DNA of 64,000 nucleotides from Candidatus Aminicenantes bacterium UBA6228. Its GTDB lineage: Bacteria > Acidobacteriota > Aminicenantia > Aminicenantales > Saccharicenantaceae. Positions 43,303-53,293 of the stretch are shown one piece after another. Location: contig DJWO01000014.1 of assembly GCA_002441005.1 (NCBI GenBank), forward strand, positions 124,001-188,000, in the 5' to 3' direction. Positions within the stretch are counted from its first letter, which is position 1. Each line of letters opens with the position of its first letter. The position numbers and the translations under genes were made by a program. Under the pieces are notes generated by a model. It searched no databases. It was not told the origin of the DNA and saw nothing but the letters and a program-made list of their open reading frames with translations.

Positions 43303-45645
43303 ATGAATTCTAAAAACTATAAGAAACCGGATTTTACCTTAAGAGAAGCCAGAGCTATGGCTGCTAAGGCCTTTGCCCTGGCACCGAAAGAAATCAGGGT
43401 TCTTCCTGGTGACCGCTCACAGAATTTTCTGATACAAACCAAGTCTGCCCAGAAATATGTTTTAAAGATTTCCTCTTCATTTGACCACCTGGAAGAACTG
43501 GATTTTGAAAATCAGGTCATCTTGAGGCTAAGTCAAAAGCTTTCAGATTACCGTTTCCCGCTTCCCCAGCCCGATATTAACGGCCGGTATATCAGCACTC
43601 AAAAGCGCCAGAATGAGATCTTCTATCTGCGGCTTTTTGATTATGTGGAGGGCTTGAGCCTGGCCAATCTCAAGTCTGGGCTGCCACCTAAGCTCTGGTC
43701 GGAAATTGGTCGCCTGCTGGCCCGAATAGATATGGTCCTTAAGGATTTTTACCACGCCGGAAGCAAACGGGAGCTTCCCTGGGACGTGAAACATGCCCTG
43801 TGGTCAAAAGATAGATTGAAATATGTAACTGACCCGGTCAAAAGGAGGCAGCTTGATTATGCTCTTCTCCAGATAGAGACTTATCTTCTGCCTGCCTCGA
43901 CCGGGCTCCGCCGCCAGGTAATTTATGGCGATGGCAACGAGCATAATTTCATCCTCGAGGCGAAAAAAAATTCTTACCAGTTGAAGGGTCTGATAGACTT
44001 TGGCGATATGAGCGACAGCTTTCTGGCCGCCGAGCCAGCCATTGCCCTCACCTATGCCCTGATGAAAACTGAAGAGCCGGAAAAGACAGTCAGGGCACTT
44101 CTATCGGCCTACCATCGAGCTTATCGCTTAAAACCGGCTGAACTCGATATTCTCTATTATTTGATTTTAGCCAGGCTGGTTATTAGCCTGACCATGTCAG
44201 CCTGGAGACGTCAGGCGGAGCCCAGGAATAAGTATATGACGGTATCAGAAGAGCCGGGCTGGAAACTGCTTAATTCTCTGCTTACTTCAAACCCGGAAAA
44301 ATGGCGGCAGCTTTTTTATAAAAGCTGCAAGCTCGAACCGGCTCGTCTCTCCCTCGAAAGCGAAAAACTGCTCCGATTCAGGAACGAGCATATCTCCGAG
44401 GCCATGAGTCTAACTTACCGCCAGCCATTGCACATAACAAGAGGTGCCGGGCAGTATCTTTTCGACGATCGAGGGCAGGCCTATCTTGATTGTGTCAATA
44501 ATGTCTGCCACCTGGGACACTGCCATCCAGGCGTGGCGAGGGCGGTCGCCCGCCAGATGGCTATTCTCAACACCAATACCCGCTATCTTTACGATGTGCT
44601 GGCCCTTTACGTTGAAAAACTTTTATCAAAGTTTCCCCCGAAATTTAAATACTGTTTTCTGGTTAACTCTGGCAGCGAAGCCAATGACCTGGCTTTGCGT
44701 CTGGCCAGAAATTACACCGGCGGAAGTGAAATGCTTGTCCTCGATGGCGCCTATCACGGAAATCTGACTTCTCTTATTGAAATCAGCCCCTACAAGTTTG
44801 ACGGGCCGGGAGGCAAAGGAGCCCCGCCGTTTGTCCATAAGTTGACCACCCCCGATCCCTATCGTGGACCTTATCGCGGTCGCACTGAGGCGACCAGCCT
44901 GAAATATGCAGCTGAAGCTAAGAAAGTCATCGAAAAGGTAAAAGCTGAAAACAAAAAGCTGGTTGGCCTCATCGCCGAACCTATGATGGGCTGTGCCGGT
45001 CAGGTCATTCCGCCGCCCCGTTATCTAAAGCATGTTTTTGACCTGGTTCACAAAGCTGGTGGAATCTGCATCGCCGATGAAGTTCAGGTCGGCTTCGGTC
45101 GTCCTGGCCGTTTTTTCTGGGGTTTTGAATCGCAGGAAGCTTCTCCCGACATTGTCACTCTGGGAAAGCCCATCGGCAACGGCCATCCCATCGGAGCGGT
45201 CGTTACCACCGAGGAGATTGCTCGCTCTTTTGTGACCGGCATGGAATACTTCAATACTTTTGGCGGCAACCCGGTGAGCTGTGCCGCCGGGCTGGCTGTC
45301 CTGGAAGCGATTGAAGAGGAAAGGGTTCAGGAAAATGCCCGTCTGGTTGGAGATTATTTCCTGAAAAGACTCAAAGAGCTCGAATCAGCTCACGAGCTAA
45401 TCGGTGATGTCCGCGGTCTCGGATTATTCCTGGGAGTTGAACTGGTTAAAGATAGAAAAACCAGGCTGCCAGCCACTCGAGAAGCTGATCTCATTGCCGA
45501 GAAGATGAAAAAAAATAACATTCTGGTGACAACCGAAGGCCCCTATCACCAGGTATTAAAGATTAAGCCGGCGATTATCTTTAACAAAGACAATGTGGAT
45601 CTATTCGTCGAGAGCCTGGATAAGATCTTGAAAGATCTTGCTTAG
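43303..45645 (+). CDS. APH-type kinase / class-III aminotransferase fusion
   Basis: 780 residues. Residues about 10-330 are an aminoglycoside-phosphotransferase-fold kinase: YVLKISS near 50, Brenner-type motif YGDGNEHNFIL with Asp210 and His214, then LIDFGDM. Residues about 350-780 are a class-III PLP aminotransferase: LDCVNNVCHLGHCHPG, VNSGSEANDLALRLAR, CIADEVQVGFGR and TLGKPIGNGHPIGAV with PLP Lys622. Human homologues of the two halves include hydroxylysine kinase and the phospho-lyases for phosphoethanolamine and phosphohydroxylysine. The fusion would phosphorylate an amino alcohol and then eliminate phosphate (inference). All catalytic residues are visible. Confidence 0.88.
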   Translation: MNSKNYKKPDFTLREARAMAAKAFALAPKEIRVLPGDRSQNFLIQTKSAQKYVLKISSSFDHLEELDFENQVILRLSQKLSDYRFPLPQPDINGRYISTQKRQNEIFYLRLFDYVEGLSLANLKSGLPPKLWSEIGRLLARIDMVLKDFYHAGSKRELPWDVKHALWSKDRLKYVTDPVKRRQLDYALLQIETYLLPASTGLRRQVIYGDGNEHNFILEAKKNSYQLKGLIDFGDMSDSFLAAEPAIALTYALMKTEEPEKTVRALLSAYHRAYRLKPAELDILYYLILARLVISLTMSAWRRQAEPRNKYMTVSEEPGWKLLNSLLTSNPEKWRQLFYKSCKLEPARLSLESEKLLRFRNEHISEAMSLTYRQPLHITRGAGQYLFDDRGQAYLDCVNNVCHLGHCHPGVARAVARQMAILNTNTRYLYDVLALYVEKLLSKFPPKFKYCFLVNSGSEANDLALRLARNYTGGSEMLVLDGAYHGNLTSLIEISPYKFDGPGGKGAPPFVHKLTTPDPYRGPYRGRTEATSLKYAAEAKKVIEKVKAENKKLVGLIAEPMMGCAGQVIPPPRYLKHVFDLVHKAGGICIADEVQVGFGRPGRFFWGFESQEASPDIVTLGKPIGNGHPIGAVVTTEEIARSFVTGMEYFNTFGGNPVSCAAGLAVLEAIEEERVQENARLVGDYFLKRLKELESAHELIGDVRGLGLFLGVELVKDRKTRLPATREADLIAEKMKKNNILVTTEGPYHQVLKIKPAIIFNKDNVDLFVESLDKILKDLA

Positions 45646-45702
45646 CCAGGAATTTGTCGTTTGAGACAAAGGCTATAAATCGCTATAAATCTCGGCGATT
45701 GT

Positions 45703-47112
45703 TCAACTTTCCTTCTTTTTCATCAATTCAATATTATAAGCAATTGTCTCTTTGGCCGAGGAGTACTGACCGGGAAATTCCTTCTCAAATCGCCTCAGCA
45801 CCTCTTCTACATAACTGACAAATTCACGGGCGAGTTTATCACCTTCTGGTTCCGCCCGGAGAAGATTAAATTTCTCAAGGAGAGGATTGTAGCCACTTTC
45901 CGTCCGCCCCAGATTTATTTCGCCGGGGAAAAGCTCCACCAGTTCTCTTAAAACCTTACGTTGACTTCCGGTCTCGGCCAGATGCAATATGGACTGACCA
46001 ATGGAACGGGCCGGATCATATTCCCAGGGATTATAGGCATAATCAGCACAGGTTAAGAGCGGGAGACGGTTGATTTCATTCTGGGGCGAAAGAGGATTAC
46101 TCATGTAGCCATCAGCCACTTCCACCAGCCCCGTCTCACGTCCGCTCACCGGTCCAAGATGAAGAACCGGCTGCCGGTCATTGACCGGATAGTTGTCCCA
46201 GATGATCAGCCGATGATTGACCAGGCTTTTAAAAGCCCGAGCGCACTCCACGGTGATTCTGGTCGTAATTATCCCATCGCCTGTCCAGAAAACATAAATA
46301 TCAGGATGAAGTTTCTGGCCAAGGGCATTAAGATAAGCCTGAGCCTCTTCTCCCTGGCCACAGCCCCAATAGTAGACCGGGCAGACGATCAGATCGGCTT
46401 CAGGGTCATTTTCCCTGAGCCTCAATAAAAGTTTATTGGAGACCTCAGCCTGGCTTTCACCCAGCGAGGCTTTGTCCAGTCCTTCAACCGGGATGTCATC
46501 AAAGGACAGGCTGAACCACCTGACACCCAGGCCCTGCATCCATTTATAATGTGCCCATAACAGCTCAAAATCTTCCTGGCTGTCATAACGAAAAGGACGC
46601 TCCGAAAAAAGCTGCGGATTTAAAGAAAAGCAAAACATAATTCCATTTTCAAAGCAGGCTTTAACCACCTGTTGGTAACTCAGTTTTTTAGCAGCAGGAA
46701 CCGGCTCCCACCAGCGGTTAATAGATTTTTCCGGATCAGTGAACATGGATAGATAACAGTTCATTAAAAAGTTCATCCTGCCTTTTACTAAATAAGGAAT
46801 CTCAGCCAGATATTGCTCCGGCTTCCAGGCCCAGCCTTTTATGCCCCTGATTCTAAAGCCAGGCTGGCTTCTGTCCTGGTCGAGAGGTTCAGGCAAAGGC
46901 CTCATCTCTGAAGGCAGGTTAATCCGGTAAAGCTGAAATTTATCCTCAGGCGAGCTAACGCTTTTGGCCTCTTTTTCTTTTCCGCCGGAACAGCCAGGTG
47001 AAATAAAGGTTAAAAAAATAAGCGCGATGAGAGGTAAAAGAGAAAAAATCACTAAAAGATTTTTTCCGTCCGTTGTTTGGTGCCCATTGGATTTAATGGA
47101 ACGCATATTCAT
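45703..47112 (-). CDS. GH84-family beta-N-acetylglucosaminidase-like lipoprotein
   Basis: 469 residues from ATG 47112; the frame extends to a TTG at 47163 without an advantage. A signal-type helix (LLVIFSLLPLIALIFLTFI) ends near SPGCSGG, a poor lipobox. The catalytic barrel has GWAWKPEQYL, MNFLMNCYLSMF, WFSLSFDDIP (the catalytic DD), IYVFWTGDGI, IIWDNYPVND and ADGYMSNPLS, all in GH84 positions. The enzyme would cleave N-acetylglucosamine from glycans or glycoproteins. It has no neighbouring operon partners on its strand. Confidence 0.78.
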   Translation of the reverse strand: MNMRSIKSNGHQTTDGKNLLVIFSLLPLIALIFLTFISPGCSGGKEKEAKSVSSPEDKFQLYRINLPSEMRPLPEPLDQDRSQPGFRIRGIKGWAWKPEQYLAEIPYLVKGRMNFLMNCYLSMFTDPEKSINRWWEPVPAAKKLSYQQVVKACFENGIMFCFSLNPQLFSERPFRYDSQEDFELLWAHYKWMQGLGVRWFSLSFDDIPVEGLDKASLGESQAEVSNKLLLRLRENDPEADLIVCPVYYWGCGQGEEAQAYLNALGQKLHPDIYVFWTGDGIITTRITVECARAFKSLVNHRLIIWDNYPVNDRQPVLHLGPVSGRETGLVEVADGYMSNPLSPQNEINRLPLLTCADYAYNPWEYDPARSIGQSILHLAETGSQRKVLRELVELFPGEINLGRTESGYNPLLEKFNLLRAEPEGDKLAREFVSYVEEVLRRFEKEFPGQYSSAKETIAYNIELMKKKES

Positions 47113-47405
47113 AATTTCTTTATACTTTAGGCCTCTGAAGAAAGCAACCAGGATAAATTCCAAGCTGGCAAGTAATTACTAAGAGCTTTTAAATCAGGCG
47201 CTGTGAATTGGTCTTTAGCCAGGCCCGGTTTGATTAACAGGCTTTTTCGTGGTATTAAGAAATCATAAAAGAAGGTTGGTTCTAAGGTCAGAATTGAAAC
47301 CAGCAAAAAGAAGTTTTATCCGCTGGATAGGCTTTTCTACGGACTCATTTATGACCTCATTATCATCCTTTCAATTCTATTAATAACAACGGAGGTCTGC
47401 TTTTT

Positions 47406-49733
47406 ATGAAAAGTGGAGACTCAAAGTCTTACAGGTCGGCTGGCCAGAACGGGCTGACTTTTATTTTAATCTTTTTTAATTTGTTATTTTTATTAGTTCC
47501 CATTCCAGCCTACTCGGCTGGCCTGAAGGAGGCGGAGGTTTCACTACAGACCTTTAAGCCGGTTGAAATCCTGAAATTGAACTGGGGTACTGGCCCCGGG
47601 CAGGTTGGCCTGGCCAGATTGCCTGGATTTACTTATGGCCCCCAGAGTTTTCTGGCCGATGAAGACAGAAATATTTTTTATCTTCTCGATTCGGCCAACT
47701 CCAGACTTCTGGCCTTTGATAGGAACAGGACTTTAATCAATTCTTTGGCCACAGACGAGATGGCCAAAGATATTGCTCTCGACGATGAAGGCACACTTTA
47801 CGTTCTGTACACCGGCCTCAATAAGGTCATTACCTGCGATTTTTCAGGCCTCAAAAAAGCGGAATATTTGTTAAAGGACCAAAAGTCTCCTCTTAAAGGC
47901 ATTCATTACTCGAGAGAAAAAGGTTTGCTGGGCGAAACTTTCGGAGGCTTTTCCTTTCTGGTGGAACCAAAAACAAGTGGCCGGGGTAAGCAACAAGAAG
48001 CCGGTTTGAAATTTAATGGCTTTTACCGGCAAGGATCAATATTTCTGATAGAGAGGAAAACAGATTCAGCCAGCCTGAAAATACTCGACAGCCGGGGAAA
48101 TACTTTGAGAAAAATAGATATAGCCAAAAAACATAGAAAGATAGAGACAGTCAACTTTCTCGGACTCGACAGCAAAAAGAATATTTATGTGGCGGTCGAA
48201 GAGGAAAGCGGTCGGAAAGATTTAAAAAGAGTGCTAAAAAAATTAGATTTTAGTGGTGTTATTCTGGCTGAGTCAGAGATACCTTACAGCCTATTGACTG
48301 ACACTTTCAGGGATTTAAGGCTTGGCGACAGCGGCCAGGTCTATCAGATTTTGCCTCTGCCAGAATCCTGCCTGATTCTGGCCTGGTCGGCAGAAGGGCA
48401 GCAGTCTCAGGGAACTCTGGAACCAGCCTTGAATTATTTTCAGGATGCAAATAAGAATCGCTTTTCTTTTAAGACAGAAGAATCAGAAAAAATAGAAGCT
48501 CAAGCAGAAACTATCTGGACAGCAGCCCAGCCCGTAACCCCGGCCGACATTATCAATAAAGCCCAGGCTTATGCCAATTACTACCACAATATAAATTCAT
48601 GCAATATCACCTCGGGAACCTATTGCGAAGGCAAATTAGTGGTAACGCCGGTTAATACGCCTGGTTATTATACCGGCGTTAGATACAAATGGGGTGGATT
48701 TTCCGGACTCGATGGCTATAGCTCATCCACCGACTGTGGATATTCTTATCAATCAGGGCTTAATGCCTGTAAATTCGCTGGCGATAAAAATACCACTACT
48801 GATTATGGAGTCTGTTGTGCAGTCGGCGTTGATTGCAGTGGTTTTGTTTCACAGGTTTGGGGGCTGGAGAGCCATCATAGCACTTCAATGCTCCCGGAAA
48901 ACGACACCTCCTGGCTATTAGAGACTAAAGATGATCTGACCACCGGAGATATCTTAGACTACCCAGGAAGTCACGTCAGACTTTTTTATCAGAGAAACCC
49001 CGACGGGACTTTTAATGTCTATGAATCATCAGCCAATGACTGGAAGGTTTCCAACCGCTCTTATTATGCTTACCAGCTCACTAACTATTCCCCCTATAGA
49101 TATAACTTATTAAACCATTTAAAGACAGGTGATGGAGTTATAGCTATTGCTGATAGTCTGGAGATTAGAGAGGCACCTGAGACCAGCAGCCAGCAAATTT
49201 GTGCGGCCAGCCGCGGAAATACCGGAATAGTGGTGGGAGGGCCTCAAACCGTTGATGGCTTAATCTGGTACCAGGTACAGTGGGAGGCAGGAACAGGAAG
49301 CTGTGGCCCTCAACCCGTAACAGGCTGGTGCCCGGGACGACATCTTAATTGGCTTCCTGCTCAGGGGAATATGTCACTTAATCTTTCAGGTCAGAGATTA
49401 GAAGAGAGAGCCTGGATCATCCGCATTGAGTATGCCAGGCTTAATCTGGTCATCACCAGATCCGCCCCGGTTGAAGCGGGCCAATATGTTCTTTTAAGAA
49501 AAGCCGCCAATCAAGCCTATACGACAATTAAAGAATTCACTGAAGCCGAAATCCAGAATAATACCTGGACATTTGATGACCTTAACTTGAATAAATCTGT
49601 AACCTACACCTACCGGGTTGAAGCCAGGGCGATGGATGGCTCGCTGCTCAGCCAATCAAATGAAGTTATCTTAGAATCAACCAGAGCAGCTGCTGATCTA
49701 AAATCCTCTTCAGTCAAAAAATCAAAAAAATAG
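47406..49733 (+). CDS. Secreted propeller-like / NlpC-P60 / SH3-type cell-wall peptidase
   Basis: 775 residues with a signal peptide (LTFILIFFNLLFLLVPIPAYSAG). About residues 40-350 form a propeller-like region (FLADEDRNIFYLLDSANSRL, ALDDEGTLYVLYT). From about 400 a NlpC/P60-type domain begins; Cys477 in GVDCSGFVSQVW is the nucleophile and His in YPGSHVRLFY the second residue. A bacterial SH3-like stretch (IADSLEIREAPE...GLIWYQVQW) lies at about 580-660, then a fibronectin-III-like end. Such proteins cut peptidoglycan peptides. ACGGAGGTC is the ribosome site. The combination is unusual but each part is recognisable. Confidence 0.75.
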   Translation: MKSGDSKSYRSAGQNGLTFILIFFNLLFLLVPIPAYSAGLKEAEVSLQTFKPVEILKLNWGTGPGQVGLARLPGFTYGPQSFLADEDRNIFYLLDSANSRLLAFDRNRTLINSLATDEMAKDIALDDEGTLYVLYTGLNKVITCDFSGLKKAEYLLKDQKSPLKGIHYSREKGLLGETFGGFSFLVEPKTSGRGKQQEAGLKFNGFYRQGSIFLIERKTDSASLKILDSRGNTLRKIDIAKKHRKIETVNFLGLDSKKNIYVAVEEESGRKDLKRVLKKLDFSGVILAESEIPYSLLTDTFRDLRLGDSGQVYQILPLPESCLILAWSAEGQQSQGTLEPALNYFQDANKNRFSFKTEESEKIEAQAETIWTAAQPVTPADIINKAQAYANYYHNINSCNITSGTYCEGKLVVTPVNTPGYYTGVRYKWGGFSGLDGYSSSTDCGYSYQSGLNACKFAGDKNTTTDYGVCCAVGVDCSGFVSQVWGLESHHSTSMLPENDTSWLLETKDDLTTGDILDYPGSHVRLFYQRNPDGTFNVYESSANDWKVSNRSYYAYQLTNYSPYRYNLLNHLKTGDGVIAIADSLEIREAPETSSQQICAASRGNTGIVVGGPQTVDGLIWYQVQWEAGTGSCGPQPVTGWCPGRHLNWLPAQGNMSLNLSGQRLEERAWIIRIEYARLNLVITRSAPVEAGQYVLLRKAANQAYTTIKEFTEAEIQNNTWTFDDLNLNKSVTYTYRVEARAMDGSLLSQSNEVILESTRAAADLKSSSVKKSKK

Positions 49734-49818
49734 TAGCTGCCACTTGACCCAAGTCTTATAGCTTCAATTTTGCGAAAAGCAGACGCTGCCCCGTTAAATA
49801 CTGCCCCCGTAACAGCTG

Positions 49819-50247
49819 TTACTTCTCAGCCAGAAATGGATACCTGTATTCTATTCTGTTCCAGGCATCGGGCGAGGGAAAAGGTTGCTCTTTATATAAC
49901 TCCGTCATGAAGAAAGCATCAAACCTCAAATAATCTATCGCTTCACAGGCCGCATCAATTACTGATTGATGAAAGGTCTTGCTCTGATTAAGCATCGTGG
50001 CGACATTAATTACCGGCCGCCATGGCCCGGAAATCAAATCGGCTGCCTTCAGAAATATAGACAGCCGGTGCTCCCAGGGCATATTCTCCCATGTTTGCTT
50101 GGCCTTCAAAGCTGCTTCAATTGCTGCTTCGACTTCTTTCTCTCCTGCCTTGTGATAGGTAGCCAGAACATGATTTTTATCGTGAGGCATAATGCATTTC
50201 CCGGTTCAGGGCCAGTCCTTACTTCTTTATCACCGATGATCAGCAGG
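49819..50247 (-). pseudogene. Remnant of 1-pyrroline-5-carboxylate dehydrogenase
   Basis: Minus-strand codons read LLIIGDKEVRTGPEPG, then after a frameshift near 50193 MPHDKNHVLATYHKAGEKEVE, LKAKQTWENMPWEHRLSIFLKA, ISGPWRPVINVATMLNQSKT and WNRIEYR before a stop at 49819. These are consecutive stretches of P5C dehydrogenase (proline and arginine catabolism, about 540 residues). Only about the first quarter remains; NAD and catalytic Cys regions are missing. It is a clear gene fragment. Confidence 0.85.
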
Positions 50248-50256
50248 ATTTGTGGA

Positions 50257-51099
50257 CTATTTAGAATCCGCTTCCTTTGTGTCTTCTGCCTGGCTTTTTT
50301 GCTCTTCCTCTATTTTTTCTTCTATCTCTTTTTTGACCTTTCCCTTTGCCTCTTTCTTCACGCTCTCTTTAACTTTTAGCTTCTTCTCTTTTGGTTTCTC
50401 AGGTAGTCTGATGACTGTCGTGGTGGCTATTCGGTCATGCATGGAAAGACCCTGTCTATCCCACAGTACCTGCCAGAAGCCAAGGGAAGCGAATAGCCCG
50501 GAACAGACATAACCATGGGCCCGCTCAAAGCACTGATACCAGCCAAGCTGTTGTTTACCTTCCAGGTCAATCACCCTCAAGCCGAATAATCTTTTTCCTG
50601 GCGTCCGTCCGCCATACCTGAAAAACAGGACAAAATAGAGCAAAGTAATGATGTATTCTTTGATGATGTTATAAGCGTCGTTTCTTTCCTGCTGTCTGGC
50701 TTTTATATCTTCTCCGGCTTTTTCGGCAGTGGCGGCCGCCAGTTCCTTCGGGTATTTATTTAAAATTTCTTCATCAGTCATCGCTGTTGCCTTCTGATAT
50801 TCTTCATCCGGTATTCTGCCTTTAAGGAGGTCAAGCAAGGTGGTTTTCTGATCCGGCGCGACTTTTATTCCGCCTTCAGCCCTTACAGAGACATCCTCAC
50901 CTTTGTTTAGAGCTTCTATCATCCGGGAGGCCGGAGATGGCTGGTGTTGAACCCTGGCTTTTAATTCAGCATAGCCAGAGTAAACGAGGCCGGAGAGTAT
51001 AGATATAATTATGCCGTCTATGGCGAAAGCCAGTCCGCGACGGACAAAGCCAGCCTGATCAGGCTTGATTTTGTTCCTTGGAAACAATTTTGAAAACAT
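50257..51099 (-). CDS. RDD-family membrane protein with long charged segments
   Basis: 280 residues from ATG 51099, which follows AAAGGAGGGCAG; a TTG six codons upstream is in frame but less likely. The first helix (GLAFAIDGIIISILSGLVYSGY) has the RDD Arg-Asp pattern. A hydrophilic insertion (about 45-150) replaces the usual short loop. The second RDD part follows: ITLLYFVLFFRYGGRTPGKRLFGLRVID. The C-terminal 45 residues are almost only Lys and Glu (EKPKEKKLKVKESVKKEAK). RDD proteins may be transporters or ion exchangers; function here is unknown. Confidence 0.75.
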   Translation of the reverse strand: MFSKLFPRNKIKPDQAGFVRRGLAFAIDGIIISILSGLVYSGYAELKARVQHQPSPASRMIEALNKGEDVSVRAEGGIKVAPDQKTTLLDLLKGRIPDEEYQKATAMTDEEILNKYPKELAAATAEKAGEDIKARQQERNDAYNIIKEYIITLLYFVLFFRYGGRTPGKRLFGLRVIDLEGKQQLGWYQCFERAHGYVCSGLFASLGFWQVLWDRQGLSMHDRIATTTVIRLPEKPKEKKLKVKESVKKEAKGKVKKEIEEKIEEEQKSQAEDTKEADSK

Positions 51100-51244
51100 C
51101 TGCCCTCCTTTTTCCAAAGGTCAATCCGGGTATTTCATTTCTTTAGATATTTATTAAGCAATGATAATCCCGGTTATATTTCCAGCCAAAAAGCTGAAGG
51201 AAAATAATTCTTTGCCTATTTAAAGCCCAGGCTTATTTTGAAGA

Positions 51245-52159
51245 TCACTGTAGATGGCCGTGGCGCAGAAAATCCAGAAGGGAAGTTGTAAACTCCGGCT
51301 GGATGAGGGTGGTAATGTGGTCTCCTCCCGGAATGACTTTGATTTCACCCCGGCCCAGAAGCTCTCTGGCTGTTTTTATCTTGCTCTTAACATGCTGCGA
51401 TTCGTTCTCGCCGCGGATGAAAAGAACTGGAGCCTGGCACTTTTCAAGATCGGCCACCGTCACAGCTAAATCGGGAAAACTCCGGCCGCTGGTAGCAAAG
51501 GCTATAACATCCTTGCCGCCATAGAGATATTTGGCCACGGCCTCAGCCTGTTCTCGAGTCGGTTTTGGCCTGTCGGCGGGTGTAATGTCAATTAGATATG
51601 AACCCAAATCCCCGCTCTCGACAGCCCTGGCAAAAGACTCGACCTCGGAGAAATCGCCCCGTTTCATGACCTCAGCTATGACCGGTGCTTGCCCGGCATA
51701 AACGACACTCAGGACACGCTCCGGATAGGTGGCCGCTACTTTCCCGGCAATGAAGGCTCCAGATGAATAGCCCACCAGATGGGCTTTATCAAGATGAAGA
51801 TGATCGAGCAGGCGCACCACATCAGCTGCCATTTCAGTCCCGTATTGTTTCTGGTCATGCGGTTTATCGCTCTTCCCATGCCCCCGGCAATCAAAAGCAA
51901 TAAGCTTAAAGCCAACGCTGGAGTCGAGTTTAGTGTTGCCCTGCTGGTCACGTCCCCACATGCTGGAATCAGCCATCCAGCCATGGATGAGTACAACAGG
52001 TTCGCCCTCACCTTCGGTGACGTAGTAAATCTTCACTCCATTCGAATCAAAAAAACCATCTTCGGCCCTGGCTAGCCCGGCCATCGGCCCCAGGGCCAAC
52101 CACAGAACCAGCCCGAAGCAGCCAGCCACGATAATCGTCAGAAAACGTTTATTATTCAT
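51245..52159 (-). CDS. Secreted alpha/beta hydrolase
   Basis: 304 residues with an export signal (LTIIVAGCFGLVLWLALGPMAG). EPVVLIHGWMADSSMW carries the oxyanion loop; GYSSGAF holds the nucleophilic Ser; PVLFIRGENESQH and PGGDHITTL the acid and the catalytic His. A standard alpha/beta hydrolase of the peptidase/esterase type. The substrate is unknown. The gene is divergent from the TetR gene and faces the opposite way across the 348-base spacer with the TetR operator. Confidence 0.85.
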   Translation of the reverse strand: MNNKRFLTIIVAGCFGLVLWLALGPMAGLARAEDGFFDSNGVKIYYVTEGEGEPVVLIHGWMADSSMWGRDQQGNTKLDSSVGFKLIAFDCRGHGKSDKPHDQKQYGTEMAADVVRLLDHLHLDKAHLVGYSSGAFIAGKVAATYPERVLSVVYAGQAPVIAEVMKRGDFSEVESFARAVESGDLGSYLIDITPADRPKPTREQAEAVAKYLYGGKDVIAFATSGRSFPDLAVTVADLEKCQAPVLFIRGENESQHVKSKIKTARELLGRGEIKVIPGGDHITTLIQPEFTTSLLDFLRHGHLQ

Positions 52160-52428
52160 TTTTAAGCCTTATCCAGATTTAATCCTTCTCCTCAGTTTAG
52201 CTGCTATTTTAAGCCCTTAACCGGCCATGTCAAGTTCTGATCAATCAATATGGCGGTGGCTTATCCTATTTACTTATTTTATACCGTCCCCATCCTATAG
52301 CTACTCATCAAGCTAACTTGACTACTTGATCTGGCGGAGGCGTGGGCTATCTCTGCTTTACCTGTTGATTTGGCTATCAGGCCTGAGTCTCCTGAAAGCT
52401 ATCCCGCCAGTATTTCTCATTTTTCCAC

Positions 52429-52478
52429 TTGACAAAGGCTGCGGCTGGATTTATTTTATTAACTGAACGGTTAGTTAA
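52429..52478 (+). promoter_or_regulatory. Promoter and TetR-type operator of the TetR-radical SAM operon
   Basis: TTGACA (52429-52434), 17 bases, TATTTT (52452-52457), then AACTGAACGGTTAGTTAA (52461-52478). The 16-base core AACTGAACGGTTAGTT is an imperfect palindrome (12 of 16), typical of TetR operators, sitting at the transcription start. The identical arrangement occurs at 63759-63808. The rest of the 52160-52507 spacer holds no gene I can see. Confidence 0.7.
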
Positions 52479-52507
52479 CGCATTTCCCCTGAGGAAGGTA
52501 AATAGCC

Positions 52508-53230
52508 ATGGAACAAAAAGAAAACATTCAAACTAAAGAAAAAATCCTGCGGACCTCTGTCGAGTTATTCTCCAGTAAGGGCTTTGATTCAACCAGCGTG
52601 GATGAAATCGCCAGAAAGGCCGGTGTCAACAAAGCCCTGATTTATTATTATTTCAAAAGCAAAGAAGATATTCTGGACCAGATTGTCCATTCCCTGCTCG
52701 GCCGGGCCACCTCGCTGGCCATGGATTTTGTTCACCAGGGTATTGTTCATTTAATCAAAGAAAACAGGCTGGACATTGAACCAGACAAATTGCGCTTCAA
52801 AGATGCGCAGGCCATCAAGCAGTTTATAAAAAATTCGAACCTGTATTACCAGCGGCTCCTGGATTTTGTCCTGGAATATAAATCTTTATTTCGAATATTA
52901 ATGCTGGAATCATTAAAGCACGGCAAGCATCATAAAAGCCTTTTTCATGTGCTTGACCTGACTAAAGACGACGAGACTAATCCCATCTTCAAAACCATTT
53001 CCGAAGCTGACCCCGATTTTTCCTATTCGGAAGAGATGGTCCTTTTCAGGTTTTTCTTCACCACCGTTCCTCTGATTACCTATGCCGCCTACTATGACGA
53101 CTATAAGGAAATCACTGGCCTGAGCGATTCCCGTTTGCGCCAACTTTTCCTGTGGGCCTTCCAGACGACTTTTTCCTCCTTCATCTCGGGTAATGAAATC
53201 TGGTTGAAGCAAAAAAAAGCAACCAGCTAA
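52508..53230 (+). CDS. TetR/AcrR-family transcriptional regulator
   Basis: 240 residues. The N-terminal TetR domain reads ILRTSVELFSSKGFDSTSVDEIARKAGVNKALIYYYFKSKEDIL, with the recognition helix NKALIYYYF; the C-terminal ligand domain is helical and unassigned. It begins 30 bases after the operator at 52461-52478, so it is probably autoregulated. The next gene, a radical SAM enzyme, follows 63 bases later. The same operator occurs at the end of the window, so the regulator likely controls both loci. Confidence 0.88.
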   Translation: MEQKENIQTKEKILRTSVELFSSKGFDSTSVDEIARKAGVNKALIYYYFKSKEDILDQIVHSLLGRATSLAMDFVHQGIVHLIKENRLDIEPDKLRFKDAQAIKQFIKNSNLYYQRLLDFVLEYKSLFRILMLESLKHGKHHKSLFHVLDLTKDDETNPIFKTISEADPDFSYSEEMVLFRFFFTTVPLITYAAYYDDYKEITGLSDSRLRQLFLWAFQTTFSSFISGNEIWLKQKKATS

Positions 53231-53293
53231 CTGCCTTTGATGGCCAGATAAAGGCTGGAATGCCTGCCGGCATTTTTAAAAGGAGGTAAAGGG

